From assembly GCA_963575745.1 (NCBI GenBank), contig CAUYUJ010014772.1:116001-180000 (forward strand): DNA of 64,000 nucleotides, given 5' to 3'. Every line of letters starts with the position of its first letter. Position 1 is the first letter of the stretch. The notes under the pieces were generated by a model. It was not told the origin of the DNA. It did not search any database and was given only the letters and a program-made list of their open reading frames with translations. This DNA is from Prorocentrum cordatum. Its lineage: Eukaryota > Sar > Dinophyceae > Prorocentrales > Prorocentraceae. Shown here one piece after another: positions 22,096-33,399 of the stretch. The translations under genes were made by a program, and so were the position numbers.

Positions 22096-22194
22096 GAGTA
22101 TGTATGCTCAGGATACGTATGATAGGTGTGATACGCATGCAGTTGTTACATATAACACTTTGTGCGCATGATAAGTATGATAGGCATGTGACAG

Positions 22195-23275
22195 GAGACA
22201 ACAGTTGGTCACATTTTTGGGGCATATTTTGACCCACAGGCAGTGGTTACGTATAATACATATTGCACGTGAGACAGATGAACGCGGAGACAAAGAGTTG
22301 GTCACATTTTTGGGGCAGATTTTTCTCTGTTACATAATACACGTTGCACAAGAAAAAGACAGCCATGAGAGAGAGACGAAAGTTGGTCACATTTTTGGGG
22401 CAAATTTTGCCACACATGCAATTGTTCCGTATGACACATACTGCACATGATACGTATGAGATACATGAGACAAAGAAAGTTGGTCACATTTTTGGGGCAA
22501 GTTTCGTCCCACGTGCAGTTGTTACATGAGTACACATTGCACAAGGTATGGCAGCCATGACACAGAGACAAAAGTTGGTCACTTTTTTGGAGCAAATGTT
22601 GCCACACCTGCCTTTCGTACGTATGATACATAGTGTTCATGAGACGTATGAGAGACAGGACACAGAGAAAAGTTGGTCACATTTTTGGGGCAAATTTTGT
22701 CACACATGCGGTTGTTACATAAATACGTATTGCACAAGATACGTACGACAGCCATGAGACAGAAGCAAAAGTTGGTCACATTTTGGAGGCATTTGCCACA
22801 CATGCAGCTGTTACGTATGATACATATTGCGCATGATATGTATGAGAGACAGAAGACAGAGAAACGTTGGTCACATTTTTGGGGCAAATTTTGCCCCACG
22901 TGCAGTTGTTACATAAGTACACATTGCACAAGAAAAAGACAGCCATGAGACAGAGACAAAAGTTGGTCACATTTTTGGGGCAAATTTTGCCACACATGCC
23001 GTTGTTACGTATGATGCATATTGCACATGATACGTAAGAGAACAGAAGACAAAAAAAAATTGGTCACATTTTTGGGGCAAATTTTGTCCCACATGCAGTT
23101 GTTATATAATTACACATTGCACAAGATACGTATAAGAGACATGGGACAGAGACAAAAGTTGGTCACATTTTTGGGGCACATTTTGACCCACATGCACAGC
23201 TTACGTATAATACATATTGCACGTGATACGTATGAAAGGCATGCGCCAAAGACAACAGTTGGTCACATGCGGGCC
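22195..23275. repeat. Element spacer satellite, main array 2
   Basis: About nine units of the TTGGTCACATTTTTGGGGC satellite between the SGNH-like gene and the end of the helicase gene. Units are about 110-120 bp with indels. Confidence 0.9.
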
Positions 23276-23368
23276 CGGATACATACATTAGATATGGTAC
23301 TAGGCCGACATGGCCACATGCGCGTGTGTACGTTTGTTTTGTTTGTCCCCGTCGCCATACGTCATACA

Positions 23369-26108
23369 TCATTCCGGCGTGGCCGTGCCGCCGTAGACGA
23401 GCAGCTCACCATTTTCGCCCCACTCTGCCTCCCTCACTGGGAGCTCACTGCATACGCCCATCTCCTCATACACTGGCGCATCGGCAGCCTCCGCAGCGGC
23501 ACCTGCAGCAAAGTCTGCAAGGATACGTTGGCAGCCGGTCTTGGATACATCTGCCGTATCCTCTGCGCTCACAAGGAAGTCCACGAGATTGTTGCCCATG
23601 TCCATGGACACAACAGGGTCCGCGTCATACTCCCCTTGATCTGCACAGGCATACTCGAGGCCTTTCCCCTCGTCGTCAGACGACGATACCGAGTCGTAGC
23701 CGCGCTCCAGCACCTCGCCAGCCTGCTCAGGCCCAGCCGGGAGGAAGTCACTGCGGCGGACCTTGCCGAATACATAACAGCCCTCGCGAGACTTAAAGCG
23801 GCTGCAGGCAACGTAGCCATACCCTCTCGTAGCCACTCTCTTCTTCTGCTCGAAGTAAATACAGCCGTGAAAGAGATCCGCACCCTGGGCTCGACGCACC
23901 GCGGTCGCATACCCGTAGCAGCAGGGCAGGAAGACCTCCCCATTCTCCTCGATGGGGTGCACCAATACCATGTTTCCCGTGCCCACCAGCCTGGCTGTAA
24001 ACACGGAGTTTCCACGAAGCGACTCGCATACCGTGGCCAACGCCCCATTCACAAAGCCTCGCTGCTTGTCGAAGTTCCGACTGAGGCGAATGACGATACC
24101 AGGTCTGGCCAAACTACGTAAGTCGGACTTCGTGGTCGGGTCGCAATACCCACCCTTTTGCAGATCGGCCTCACTAATGCCGAGTAATGCCAGAGCCGCT
24201 CTGCATACCTCCGACGAGCCTGCGTTCGTGCACGTGAGCCAAGAAAACGGATGGCCTTTCTCCGACGCCAACGCCATACCGCGCTCAACACAAGCCTCCA
24301 AGGACTCATGATGCCAGTGGCGGTCGCCAAAATACTCCGTCAAACACGCTCGATCTGGCTGAGCCTCGCGCATACGATTCAGGAAAACCAAGTGCTGCTT
24401 GTCTGCGGTGCGATACACGGTCTTCAAATCAACCTTGTCCATTTGGTTGCAGAAGTGCTCGCACTGGCCCCCGCTCAATACTGGCTGCAACTGCTTAAAA
24501 TCGGCGACGATACCAGTGAAGGGTTTGTGCGGCTGCTCCCGCACCGAGGCAAAAAAACGCATCCATTCCTGGTCTTCATACTGGCTGCCTTCATCGCAAA
24601 GAATCAAATCAATACTTCTCAAAGCCGAGGGTGGAGCCCAGCGGACCTTGCCGTCCTTCCCGGCCCTCTTATACTTCAAGACTCCTTGTATCGTGTCCAC
24701 TCGGATATTCTCAATACCAGGTCTGTCCGGCAGCTTGGACTTGTACTGGTGCACGAGATACCCCGTGGGGCACACGATCAAGACCTGAAGAGACTCACAT
24801 GCCCAAATGGCCAGCTCCAACAATACTGCCGTCTTCCCACTGCCGGGCGGTCCAGAGATATACAAGAAACGCTTACTGTTCTGCTTCTCCTCCTCGTCCT
24901 CCAGCGATACACCCTTCTTGACCCGTTCGATGGCGTCAGCCTGCTCTGGGCTCCACGTGCGCTGCTGATACTTCGGCCTGTTCAAGGTATCCCACTCCTG
25001 CCGAAGGCACTCGTACTCTGGCTCGTTATCGCATTGAGCAACACGCATATACAACAGAAAATTCGCGTGTTGCTTCTGCTCGAAGCAGCCGACACGCTCA
25101 TCGCGCATACCGCGAAATTGCAGATCGCGTCGGGCCAGCGAGAGCAGGTACTCGAATGCTGCCCTGTCATTGGCAAATACAGGGCCTCCGGCAGTATACT
25201 CAGAGCCGAATGTAAGTATCTGGCCGTCATCACCCACTCGCATCGGAAGCGCATGAGTATGGAACTTCAGATCACACGACGTCTCCACGATATCAACAGA
25301 GCCCGACCACTTCCAGGACATGAGATACTCGATCATGCCCACGAAATTCTTCATACTGTCCAGGTGTTTGAACGTCCGAGGGAGTAATTGTGCAGCGTAT
25401 ACATGTGGCAGCACAGTCAGTGAATGCTGGCCCCAATACCCGTCCGTCAGCTCGTACCAGTACCTGCAGGCGACCACTTGCGTAGGTTCATACCTTTGAT
25501 TACGTCGGCCGCCGCGGAAATGAACGCAGTGGTTGAAGGAGTCATACTCCCTGCCACGGTGCCATACCAAGAAACTCTCCGATACGTGAATCCCTGCGAC
25601 CAGCTGCTCCCTCTTCTCCTGCAGATAAAAGCCATACATCCTCGAGGAAAAGTTGCCTTGCCGCCCGTCATAGTTCACCATGGCTGCCGGCTGCGGTGGA
25701 TGCAGCAATACATGAGAGTAGGACCGCTCAAATTCCGACAGTTGCGCCAAACGGATCGCCACTTCCGGCAAGCACGGGCTGCTCTTGCTGAGCAAGCGAT
25801 ACGCGGTCAGCCAGGAGCTGTTTGCATTCTTCTGCACATACTCGCCGAGCCCGACGTCGACGGCATCATGGTCCTTCGCCACATACCCAGAAATGTAGTT
25901 CAGACGGCCGTTGCCTATCTGAACATCTATCTCGGCGCAGAATACCAGCGAGAGGAACTTGACGAATGCCGACACCACAGCCGTCCCAGTGCGCCCCTGG
26001 AGATACTGCAACAGCCCAAGGCATACAACCCACGCGCAGATGTGCCAGTGCGGGGTGCCACGGCCTTGGTACTCGGTCTTCATACACCACTCGTAAACGA
26101 TGAAGTAT
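23369..26108 (-). CDS. Helitron Rep C-terminal part and PIF1-like helicase (exon 3)
   Basis: About 913 codons ending in TGA at 23371-23369. Numbering from the first open codon: EYQGRGTPHWH carries the HUH-type His pair (residues 23 and 25). YISGYVAK has the two-tyrosine YxxxY of rolling-circle Rep proteins (Y74, Y78), with Gly in place of the usual Lys between them. The helicase shows Walker A GPPGSGKT (422-429), Walker B LILCDEGSQ (508-509), VADFKQLQPV (about 537), NGALATV, RRAQGADLFHG and GYVACSRFK, all typical of the PIF1 family. The predicted role is nicking and unwinding of transposon DNA. It joins exon 2 across a predicted 226-bp intron. All motifs look intact. Confidence 0.9.
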
Positions 26109-26334
26109 CTGGACACTGTTATTTATTTTGGCACACTGTTGTGACATGATACATATGGTACATGATGCGCATGATACACATGAGACAAACTCGCAGAAGA
26201 GTTGGTCACATGTTTGGGGCAAATTTTCGAACACATCCAGTTGTTATATGTGATACATGGGGTACATGATACATATGACACACATGAAAACTCGCAAAAC
26301 AATTCCTGGAATTTTGTTATACAAGAAGACGAAC
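26109..26334 (-). other. Predicted intron inside the Rep domain
   Basis: The minus strand reads CCACAG|GTTCGT at the donor and GTGTCCAG|ATACTTC at the acceptor. Splicing there joins NRWGHR to YFIVYEWCMKTEYQGRG in frame and restores the Rep motif order. The intron contains one unit of the element's spacer satellite (about 26196-26240), so satellite sequence lies in an intron as well as between genes. Confidence 0.6.
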
Positions 26335-27024
26335 CTGTGGCCCCAGCGGTTCGCCAAGAACATCCAGATACAGCGAACCAGGAAGTACATATGGAGTGAC
26401 ATCATATAGGCACCAGCAAAAATACAGCGCAGGTACGGCTCCATGAAATACGGCCTCGGGAACTTCCACTCCGCGGGGGCGATGGTGATGAACAGATTCG
26501 GAAACGCGCACAGCCATACCTGTCCCCGGAGATTCCGGCAGCGTTGATACAGGGCCTCATAATTCTTCTCGTCGTAACAGCGCACGAGCATGATACGCAC
26601 CAGATCAGCGAGGGAGTCTTGCACGATCTCCCAATACCCCGCAGACGCCTGCGAATCTCGAGCCATAACATCCCCCGTGACGCCGAGGCTCTTGGCACGG
26701 ACTTGTGCATTGAAATACTTGTTCGCCAAATGCTTCTCGTACAGGAAGAACGGCAGGTCCCGCTGCTCGCCATATACGCGGGCACTGGACAACACCTTCC
26801 GAGTCCAAGACAGGCCGATGGATACCACACGGTTCGTGCTATCCTGGGTCTCGGCATAGTAGTGCTCCATTATACCCGTATCAGTGAAGTCCGTGGTCGG
26901 GTACAAGACGGGGTACATGGCACACTCGATACCTTTCATGACCACAAAGAGGTCGTAGGAGGACAGATTCAAGGAGCTGCGGTTCTCGATACGGGCCCTC
27001 AGGAGAGTCAGAAAGCTACTGTCA
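26335..27024 (-). CDS. Helitron Rep N-terminal part (exon 2)
   Basis: About 230 codons with no internal ATG required. The open frame begins near 27024 (HTKYDSSFLTLLRARIENRSS) and contains PNLFITIAPAEWKFPRPYF, matching the first conserved motif of Helitron Rep domains, which precedes the HUH motif in exon 3. Loss of the frame at 26335 is explained by the predicted intron. Upstream, a microsatellite-filled gap of about 250 bp separates it from the large exon 1. That gap is probably also an intron, although I could not fix the donor. GTAT is dense on the coding strand. Confidence 0.75.
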
Positions 27025-27165
27025 TACTTGGTATGCGCCCTATTCCAATGAGTAGTTGTTGATTGTATTGTTTTTGTTATTTTGTTTGCTAGCCTTTTTT
27101 TTTTGTGTTTTATGGTTTGTTTGTTTTTTGTTAGTCAATCTCGTGGTCGTCGACGTCGCCGTCGC

Positions 27166-27222
<57 letters not shown>

Positions 27223-27274
27223 CGTCGCTCTCGTCGTCGTCGTCGGAGGAGGAGGAGGAGGAGGAGGAGGATCC
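27025..27274 (-). repeat. Microsatellite gap, probable intron
   Basis: Contains (GTC)n and (GAG)n tracts (27147-27270) and T-rich sequence. The upstream gene stays open through the repeat only by reading it as poly-Leu/poly-Arg, which is not credible protein. An acceptor such as TTGGAATAG|GGC near 27030 is possible. The donor is unclear (perhaps a non-canonical GA). Confidence 0.5.
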
Positions 27275-30191
27275 TCTGTTCCGTCAGAAAGGCGCGGTAA
27301 TACTTGCTGTGCCCCCTCAAAAAATGAAATGCAGCCTTGCACCGGACGGTAGGCATACTCGCTTCGCAGACCAGGTCCTTCTTGAAGTACGCGCGCGAGA
27401 GGCCCACCTTCTTCCAGTTGAACTGGTGCGCAGCGCCATACCTCTCTTGCTGCACTGAGGTCCTCAAGACGACGATGCTCAGAGCACGACATTCGTCCAC
27501 GGTCATCTCGTGCATGCAGGGTCCAGTGCTGTGGTCCAGCGAAAACTCCCCAAACGAGTATCGAGGCCAGGTGATACACGCCTTTGCCTCGTAGCCCGAC
27601 TTCGTCGCCAAGGGGATCCTATACAGCTCCGACGTCTTTGCAACCTTGAGGGCCTTCCCGTGGTTCTGCATACGGCGGTTGAACTTCTCGAGAGGAGTCT
27701 CTGTACCAGAACAGCAAGGGCATCTGGCAACCACAGGCGTGTACATGCCTGGCTTATACCACCATCTCGAAGATATACCAACTTGGCCACAGGCGTGCAC
27801 CACCGGGTCCTGCGGTACTTGCCGACGATACGCCGCCAGCATGTCTGGTTGTTCCGACGTGCTACGATCCTGATATACACGGTTCGAGAAATACTCGTCA
27901 TTGAAGAAGAACGAACCGCAGGCCTCGCAAGCGGACCAACTCCCGTAGCACACCCAGAACGCAAAGTCTGTCAGATTATACTGCTTCGTGTAGGTGGCTT
28001 GGATACTGGTGAGTAATGACATGGACCAAGACTGTCGCTGAAATACCTCCTGGCACTTTAACATGGCATACGCAGCAATAAGACAAGCGTCCGCCGCCAT
28101 TTTCGGGAATACTATGCAACGGTCAGCTGTCGCCACGCTGCGAGCTCTCGCATACCAGCCGTGCTCTTTGTCGGAGATACACGCGTGTGCAGTCCTCGGC
28201 AGCACCTGGCCCTGGAAGGTCTTCTCGTAGGCCTCCACCACGGGACCTGGCAGCACATCCTTGTATACGAAGGCATCTGGATACTCGAGTGCCAACTTGG
28301 CATGCCGTTCGTGGGCACCAAAAAATACCGATAGATTGTGCAAAGGCACCAACTCTTCCGCCACCCCCAAGCGCTGACATAAGGATACACGCACAGCCTC
28401 CAAACCAGATCTAGCCCGGGCGCGCAGGGAGCGCGAAGCAACCTCCCAGTTGTGGCCGAGCTTGCTATCCAGAGAAACCAAGGAATACAAGAACTCCCAC
28501 TCCTGTTGCTCTAGGTGGTCGCTGGTCCAGTATTCGCCACGTTGCTCGCGATAGCGACGATACGCTACGAGCCGCTGCGTGGTCCTGCAATCCACGAGAT
28601 ACTGCGCCAGTAACTGTTTTTTCACCTCCTCGGCCGAGACGCCCTTCTGCAGCTGCTCCAAGACATACTCCCCGCAATCGTGGCGGTGTATATCCTCAGC
28701 ATTCTCCAGTAGTGCCAGCTGCTGGGAGGGCGCCTTCAGCCACACCTCCAGGCCCTTCCAACCTGCAAATACCCCGGTCTCCGCGCGATACTTGTCCACC
28801 AGCGCTCGCCCCCTCAAGCCTTCTACGAAATGCCAGTACTGGAGGTCCCTGCGCGACAACGCGTAGACGGCGCAATTGCCATGTTTGGCACCGTCTCCGA
28901 GTCGATACTTGCAAAGCCACTCTCGCAAGGCATATGGACCCGCCTCATACCCCCAGGCCTTCAGACGCACCTGCATATTCTGGTAAGTGAGGCCAAGGCC
29001 CAAGTCGGAGACCTGCTCTCGATACCGCTTGCCGCATGCCGCCTCTACAGCATCCCCCGTCAGCAGCTTTATACAAACCACTTCTGTGGAGGAAGAAGCT
29101 GCCGTGGCCTGCTGCTTCGATACGGGCTCCTCCCAGTCGACCGCGGCAGGCCGTTTGGCCACGCGGGCAGATCCGGCGGCGGCTGGCCGTTTCAATACCC
29201 CGCCTGCGACCTGCGCCGCCGGGCGCTTCAATACACGCCTGGTGACGGCCTGGGCGGATGAAGCCGTCGCCTGCACTGAAGAGCTCACCGACGCATACGC
29301 ATCGCACCACTGTCTCAACACTCCTCGGGACACCAAGACAGCTTTCCGTCGCATACGCAACGCGGTATGCAAGGTGTGGTACTTCAGCCCTGGATATACC
29401 GCGCGCATGTGGTCACCAAGTGCCGCGTCGAGCTTTTCAGCCGTGTCATACTGCAAAGGTCCAGAGTCAGGGTGATACTTCACGTACCATTGCCTCAAAA
29501 CCATACCGCTGACAGCGACGGGAGGGTCGCTCTCCGAGAGAAGCTGCGAGAGGACCTCCGCGGCGGCCTCATCGGCGAAGCTCTCCCGATACTGATTGAG
29601 TCGAAGACGCTGGCCTATACATTCCTCCACAGCTTGGGCAGTATTCAATGCTCCCTTGGCGCCCCACTCCGTGCTGAGCCACTTCTGGCATACCCTGGCG
29701 TCAGCAGATACAGATAAATGTCCCAGGAGCCACTGCTTCAACACGGCCCCGTCAGTAGTCCCCTCGGGCATGTCTTTGCGAATACGTTCTCCATACCAGG
29801 TCTCCAGATGGCCAGCGTTCTGCACTTTGACAAGCGTCTCTTTGGAAGAATACTGCAGTAGCCACATCTTTGCGACCTGATCTGTCACATACAGTGGTGG
29901 ATCCAACTGTCGGAGCGCCCCGCATAATTTGAAAGGTGTATTATACTCGATGCCCAGGTGGCGGATGGCAGAACCGCGCTGCTCCTCCAGCTCCTGGGCG
30001 CTAGAAATACTAACCTTGCCAGGCACAACCCGATATTTGCCCCACCAAGTCTTGCACGCCTGGTGACTGACCTGGATACCCTTTGCAACGAGCGCCTGAT
30101 GCAAATAATACGGGCTCTCGCAGTCGGCCAAGGGAGGCCGCGACAGCTCTGGGCCATACTGGTCGTCAAGGGCTTTCGCCGACAAAGCCAT
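27275..30191 (-). CDS. Helitron-type N-terminal region with W-modules (exon 1)
   Basis: The start is the ATG at 30191. About 970 codons are credible protein. The first 300 residues contain five diverged modules of about 60 residues, each ending in a Trp-centred helix: CKTWWGKY (about 50), KMWLLQY (110), QKWLSTEW (171), RQWYVKYH (235), RQWCDAYA (295). Three KRPAA motifs (321-350) form a basic linker, probably a nuclear localisation or DNA-contact region, and a further REWLCKY follows near 425. The C-terminal part has Cys-rich pairs (CEACGSFFF, RCPCCSG) and ends with ALSIVVLRTS...WKKVGLSRAYF-type sequence, as in the region preceding Rep in Helitron proteins. It is therefore probably the first exon of one Rep/helicase protein of about 2100 residues. 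Confidence 0.75.
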
Positions 30192-30243
30192 GACCCATCC
30201 AAGAACACAGGCGATACCTTGATCCGAGATGGCTACGGATGCG

Positions 30244-30430
30244 ACAGTGATCAGTCGGAGGCTTCCTGGGGCCGCTTGGGGTCCTCTTGGGGAAGGGGGG
30301 AAGCCTCCTGGCGCCGCTTGGGGTCCTCTTGAGGGGCTTTGGGGGGCTTCTTGGAAGCATCTTGGGGCCTCTTGGGGGCTTATTGGGTCCTCACGGCGGG
30401 CTCTTGGGGCCTCTTGAAGGCCTCCTGGGG
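30244..30430 (+). repeat. GGGGCCTCTTGGG minisatellite
   Basis: Tandem 14-17-bp units at the 5' side of the Rep gene. ATAC enrichment ends just before it. Confidence 0.8.
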
Positions 30431-30436
30431 CAACCT

Positions 30437-30556
30437 ATGGCGCAACCAGTAGGGGGGCGTTTTATTCTCGGCGGCCGAGGGCGCAACCTATGGCGCAACC
30501 AATAGGGGGGCGTTTTATTCTCGGCGGCCGAGGGCGCAACCTATGGCGCAACCGCA
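30437..30556 (+). repeat. 57-bp tandem repeat, about two copies
   Basis: Units of TATGGCGCAACC, then AATAGGGGGGCGTTTTATTC, then TCGGCGGCCGAGGGCGCAACC. Confidence 0.85.
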
Positions 30557-30799
30557 AGGGATTATGGCCCCTGGCAGGCGCGCGAACCCCGTTGCAAGAG
30601 CGTGCGAAAGTAGCTCGCGCGAGCTCATGTAACATAAATGTTGGAAAGCCATTGGTTTTTTTAGGATTCGGACAGCGCGCGCGGGTGGAAATTTTGAAAA
30701 GTCGTGCAGGTGTTTTTCGAGGACCTACGGTGCGATTCGTGTGATTTTATGATGCGCGGTGCTAAAATTCTTAAGAAGCCCAATGGTTTTTGGAGATTT
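30557..30799 (+). repeat. Diverged copy of the 552-bp direct repeat
   Basis: It parallels part of the repeat at 30800-31351 (shared CCATTGGTTTTTT, GAAAGTAGCTCGC/GAAAAAGTTGCTCGC and GCGCGCGGG blocks) but is strongly diverged. Confidence 0.5.
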
Positions 30800-31351
30800 C
30801 GGCGTGCGCGCGCGAAGAAAAAACGAATGTGTCCCGCATGGTATTATTTGACAGGGATGATGGCCCTGGCAGGTGCGCAACCGTTGTCGCAGAAGTTCGA
30901 AAAAGTTGCTCGCAAAAGCCCGTTTGACAGAAATGTTTAAAAAGTGTTGGGTTTCCTACGAATCCGCAAGAGCGCGCGGGATGAGATTTTGACATTTTTT
31001 TGTTGAAAAACCATTGGTTTTTTGATGTTTTTATGTTAAAATCGCTCCGAACACTAAGCTTTTGGAAGGATTTCGTCTTGCGCGCGCGAATGTCCACTTT
31101 ACCTTATTTTTTGCAAGGGATTCTTGAAATTTGATTATATTAGAACAAGAAATGTCATTTTATAGTGTTTTTTGCAAGGGAAAACGGATTACAACAAAAC
31201 AACCGGATCTGGACCCCATCCACTTTTCTGAAGCTTTCGCGAAAAAATGATGAAAATGTAGCTGCGGCCTAGGCGCGGCGGGGGGGCCGTGCACCAGGGG
31301 TCCCAACAATAATTATTCTTTAGAATTAATAATGTTCAACAACAACAACAA
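30800..31351 (+). repeat. 552-bp direct repeat, copy 1
   Basis: Matches 31579-32130 at a constant offset of 779 bp with only scattered differences. It contains CCGCATGGTATTATTTGACA, GTTGAAAAACCATTGG and AACAACCGGATCTGGA, and ends in (CAA)n. Confidence 0.9.
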
Positions 31352-31384
31352 CAATTACTAGCACGTGGGGACACTCCGTTCTCA

Positions 31385-31553
31385 CCAGTGCCAGGGTTTT
31401 CATAGGAGGCGGGCAATACCCCCACTTTGTGGGGGGGCCGGTTCAAGCTCTACCAAATTTCCAAACGACTCTTCGCCACCACCCACACCCAGCTTCCCGC
31501 CCTATGACGTTCGGACACTTCACTTCGTGGCATGCGGACGACCGTGGCTACTA
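31385..31553 (+). repeat. Dispersed element C, copy 2
   Basis: Closely similar to 12853-13022 and inserted between the two 552-bp direct repeats. The TACCCCCACTTTGTGGGGGG hairpin is conserved, with a one-base loop change. Confidence 0.7.
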
Positions 31554-31578
31554 TTCAGGGCCCCGCGGCCGACGACGA

Positions 31579-32130
31579 CGGCGTGCGCGCGCGAAGAAAA
31601 AACGAATGTGTCCCGCATGGTATTATTTGACAGGGATGATGGCCCTGGCAGGTGCGCAACCGTTGTTGCAGAAGTTCGAAAAAGTTGCTCGCAAAAGCCC
31701 GTTTGACAGAAATGTTTAAAAAGTGTTGGGTTTCCTACGAATCCGCAAGAGCGCGCGGGATGAGATTTTGACATTTTTTTGTTGAAAAACCATTGGTTTT
31801 TTGATGTTTTTATGTTAAAATCGCTCCGAACACTAAGCTTTTGGAAGGATTTCGTCTTGCGCGCGCGAATGTCCACTTTACCTTATTTTTTGCAAGGGAT
31901 TCTTGAAATTTGATTATATTAGAACAAGAAATGTCATTTTATAGTGTTTTTTGCAAGGGAAAACGGATTACAACAAAACAACCGGATCTGGATCACATCG
32001 TTTTACTTGAGGCTTCCTCACGAAAATGATGAAAATGTAGCTGCGGCCTAGGCGGCGCAGGGGGGGCGTGCACCAGGGGGCCCAACAATAATTATTCTTT
32101 AGAATAAATAATGTTCAACAACAACAACAA
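31579..32130 (+). repeat. 552-bp direct repeat, copy 2
   Basis: Near-identical to 30800-31351, which implies recent duplication or insertion between terminal repeats. There are no coding frames, so LTRs are possible but unsupported. Confidence 0.9.
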
Positions 32131-32837
32131 CTGCAAAAAAACATCGTCGCAGCTCTTGGGTACCGATACCCATGCCCTTCCTCGTTTTCACCTCTGCCCT
32201 GCCTCTTGCTTGGGCCCTCGCCGCCACGGCCGAGCTCGCGCCTCGGAGTCCTGGGCGGAGCGGGCCACGGGAGAGGTCCGGGGGAGCAGCAGTATCGATA
32301 TCGTTCTCCCCTTGGGACGCGCGTGAAGAGTGCGGGACGCTCTAGGCGCGGCTCCCTCTAGCTCCCTTGGCAGCCGCTCTCCTACTCTTCCACGCAGCGT
32401 CGACGCGCAGTCAGCTTTGCCGCGTCCCGGCTGTTGTTCTCCGACGTGTAGTGCTTTCACGCTGCCGCTGACAACAGGAAACTGGGCGGGGCGAGGGCAG
32501 AAGTAACTCGTTCCAGAGCGTTCAGGAACGTTGTGAGGAGGCCGCGGCGCCCGATACATCCTCCAGAACCGCCGGACCTCAGAGATCCCCGATTTGTCGT
32601 GGTCCGATGTTTTCCCTGGTCTGGCTTCGTGTTAGGATACGTTCACCCTGGCAACGGAGCTGCCCAGCGTCGGGGCGAAGGAGAGTCATGGCAAGGGGCT
32701 CTCCGCCTAAGCACCACCAGCTGGAAGCATATCCCATTATCCTTGTGGCATCACCTTATTTCGGGGCCGATCCCAAGGATCCCCTCAGCTTCTGAGGGCA
32801 CATCCTCAGCCACGCGCGGAGGGGGGTAGGGGGAGGG
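32131..32837. other. Non-coding stretch
   Basis: No convincing gene or RNA feature seen. Confidence 0.4.
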
Positions 32838-32960
32838 GGCAGGCTTCTCAGAAGCACCCCAGCTTCTCAGAGAAGGTGCGGGCCTCGTCTGCAGATGTAA
32901 GGCCAAGGCCTTCTAGGAAGCAGCCTCCTTCTAAGAAGCCTTCCCCCCTCCCCCTACAGT
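32838..32960. repeat. Relative of fold-back family 2
   Basis: Carries AGGCTTCTCAGAAG, AGCTTCTCAGAGAAGG and CCTTCTAAGAAGCC arms, resembling the fold-back elements at 11275, 45971 and 46973. The inverted GCGAGCG ends are missing. Confidence 0.45.
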
Positions 32961-33399
32961 CAACTCGCACAGTAAGGATGGGCAACCTTCCCAAGGTTAC
33001 CCTTGCATCCTTCCTCTTCGGCCCATCCTTGGCCGCTTTCGCTGGCCGCGCCCCGCCCGCGAAGTGTGGACGTGGCCTTCCAAGGCCCTTGCGCCGTGCA
33101 TCATTATCGCGCGTCCTGACGACACGGGTCGACTGTACCCCCTTGCGCGCGCCGCCCACATCCCTGAGATTGTCACTGCCTTGGCCTGGCGGACCTCAGG
33201 GACGGGAATCAGCTCGAGGCTGGCCGTCGGGGCTGGCCCCCGGGTCGTGGGGGCTTCTCTCAGGAGACGTCCCGCGACGAGGGGGTGTGTCACCGGGACT
33301 GCGTCCGCCAGACCGTGTTTCCAGCATCGTGGCTTGGGATGGAGAGGAGATTGCTTTTGATCCTCTGGCGCGCAACGGACGGTTCCCGGGCCAAGCATC

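Larger units (their letters stand above)
13045..30230 (-). mobile_element. Putative 17-kb Helitron-like element with accessory genes
   Basis: All plausible genes in this block lie on the minus strand. They include a Helitron-type Rep plus PIF1-like helicase (30191-23369), an SGNH-like hydrolase and three unrecognised proteins. Spacers share a satellite with core TTGGTCACATTTTTGGGGC, from about 13050 to 26240. ATAC on the plus strand occurs about once per 45-60 bp throughout and becomes rare beyond about 30230 and before about 12860. The edges are inferred from that signature. I could not define the TC 5' end or the CTRR hairpin 3' end expected of a canonical Helitron, so the exact termini and single-element status are inference. 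Confidence 0.55.

Noticed and set aside
13045-30230. GTAT as repeated 5' splice sites of many tiny introns
   Set aside because: The genes are continuous and domain motifs align through the GTAT sites; matching acceptors are not present at each.
30800-32130. LTR retrotransposon with 552-bp LTRs
   Set aside because: Only 227 bp separate the repeats, with no primer-binding site, polypurine tract or coding sequence.
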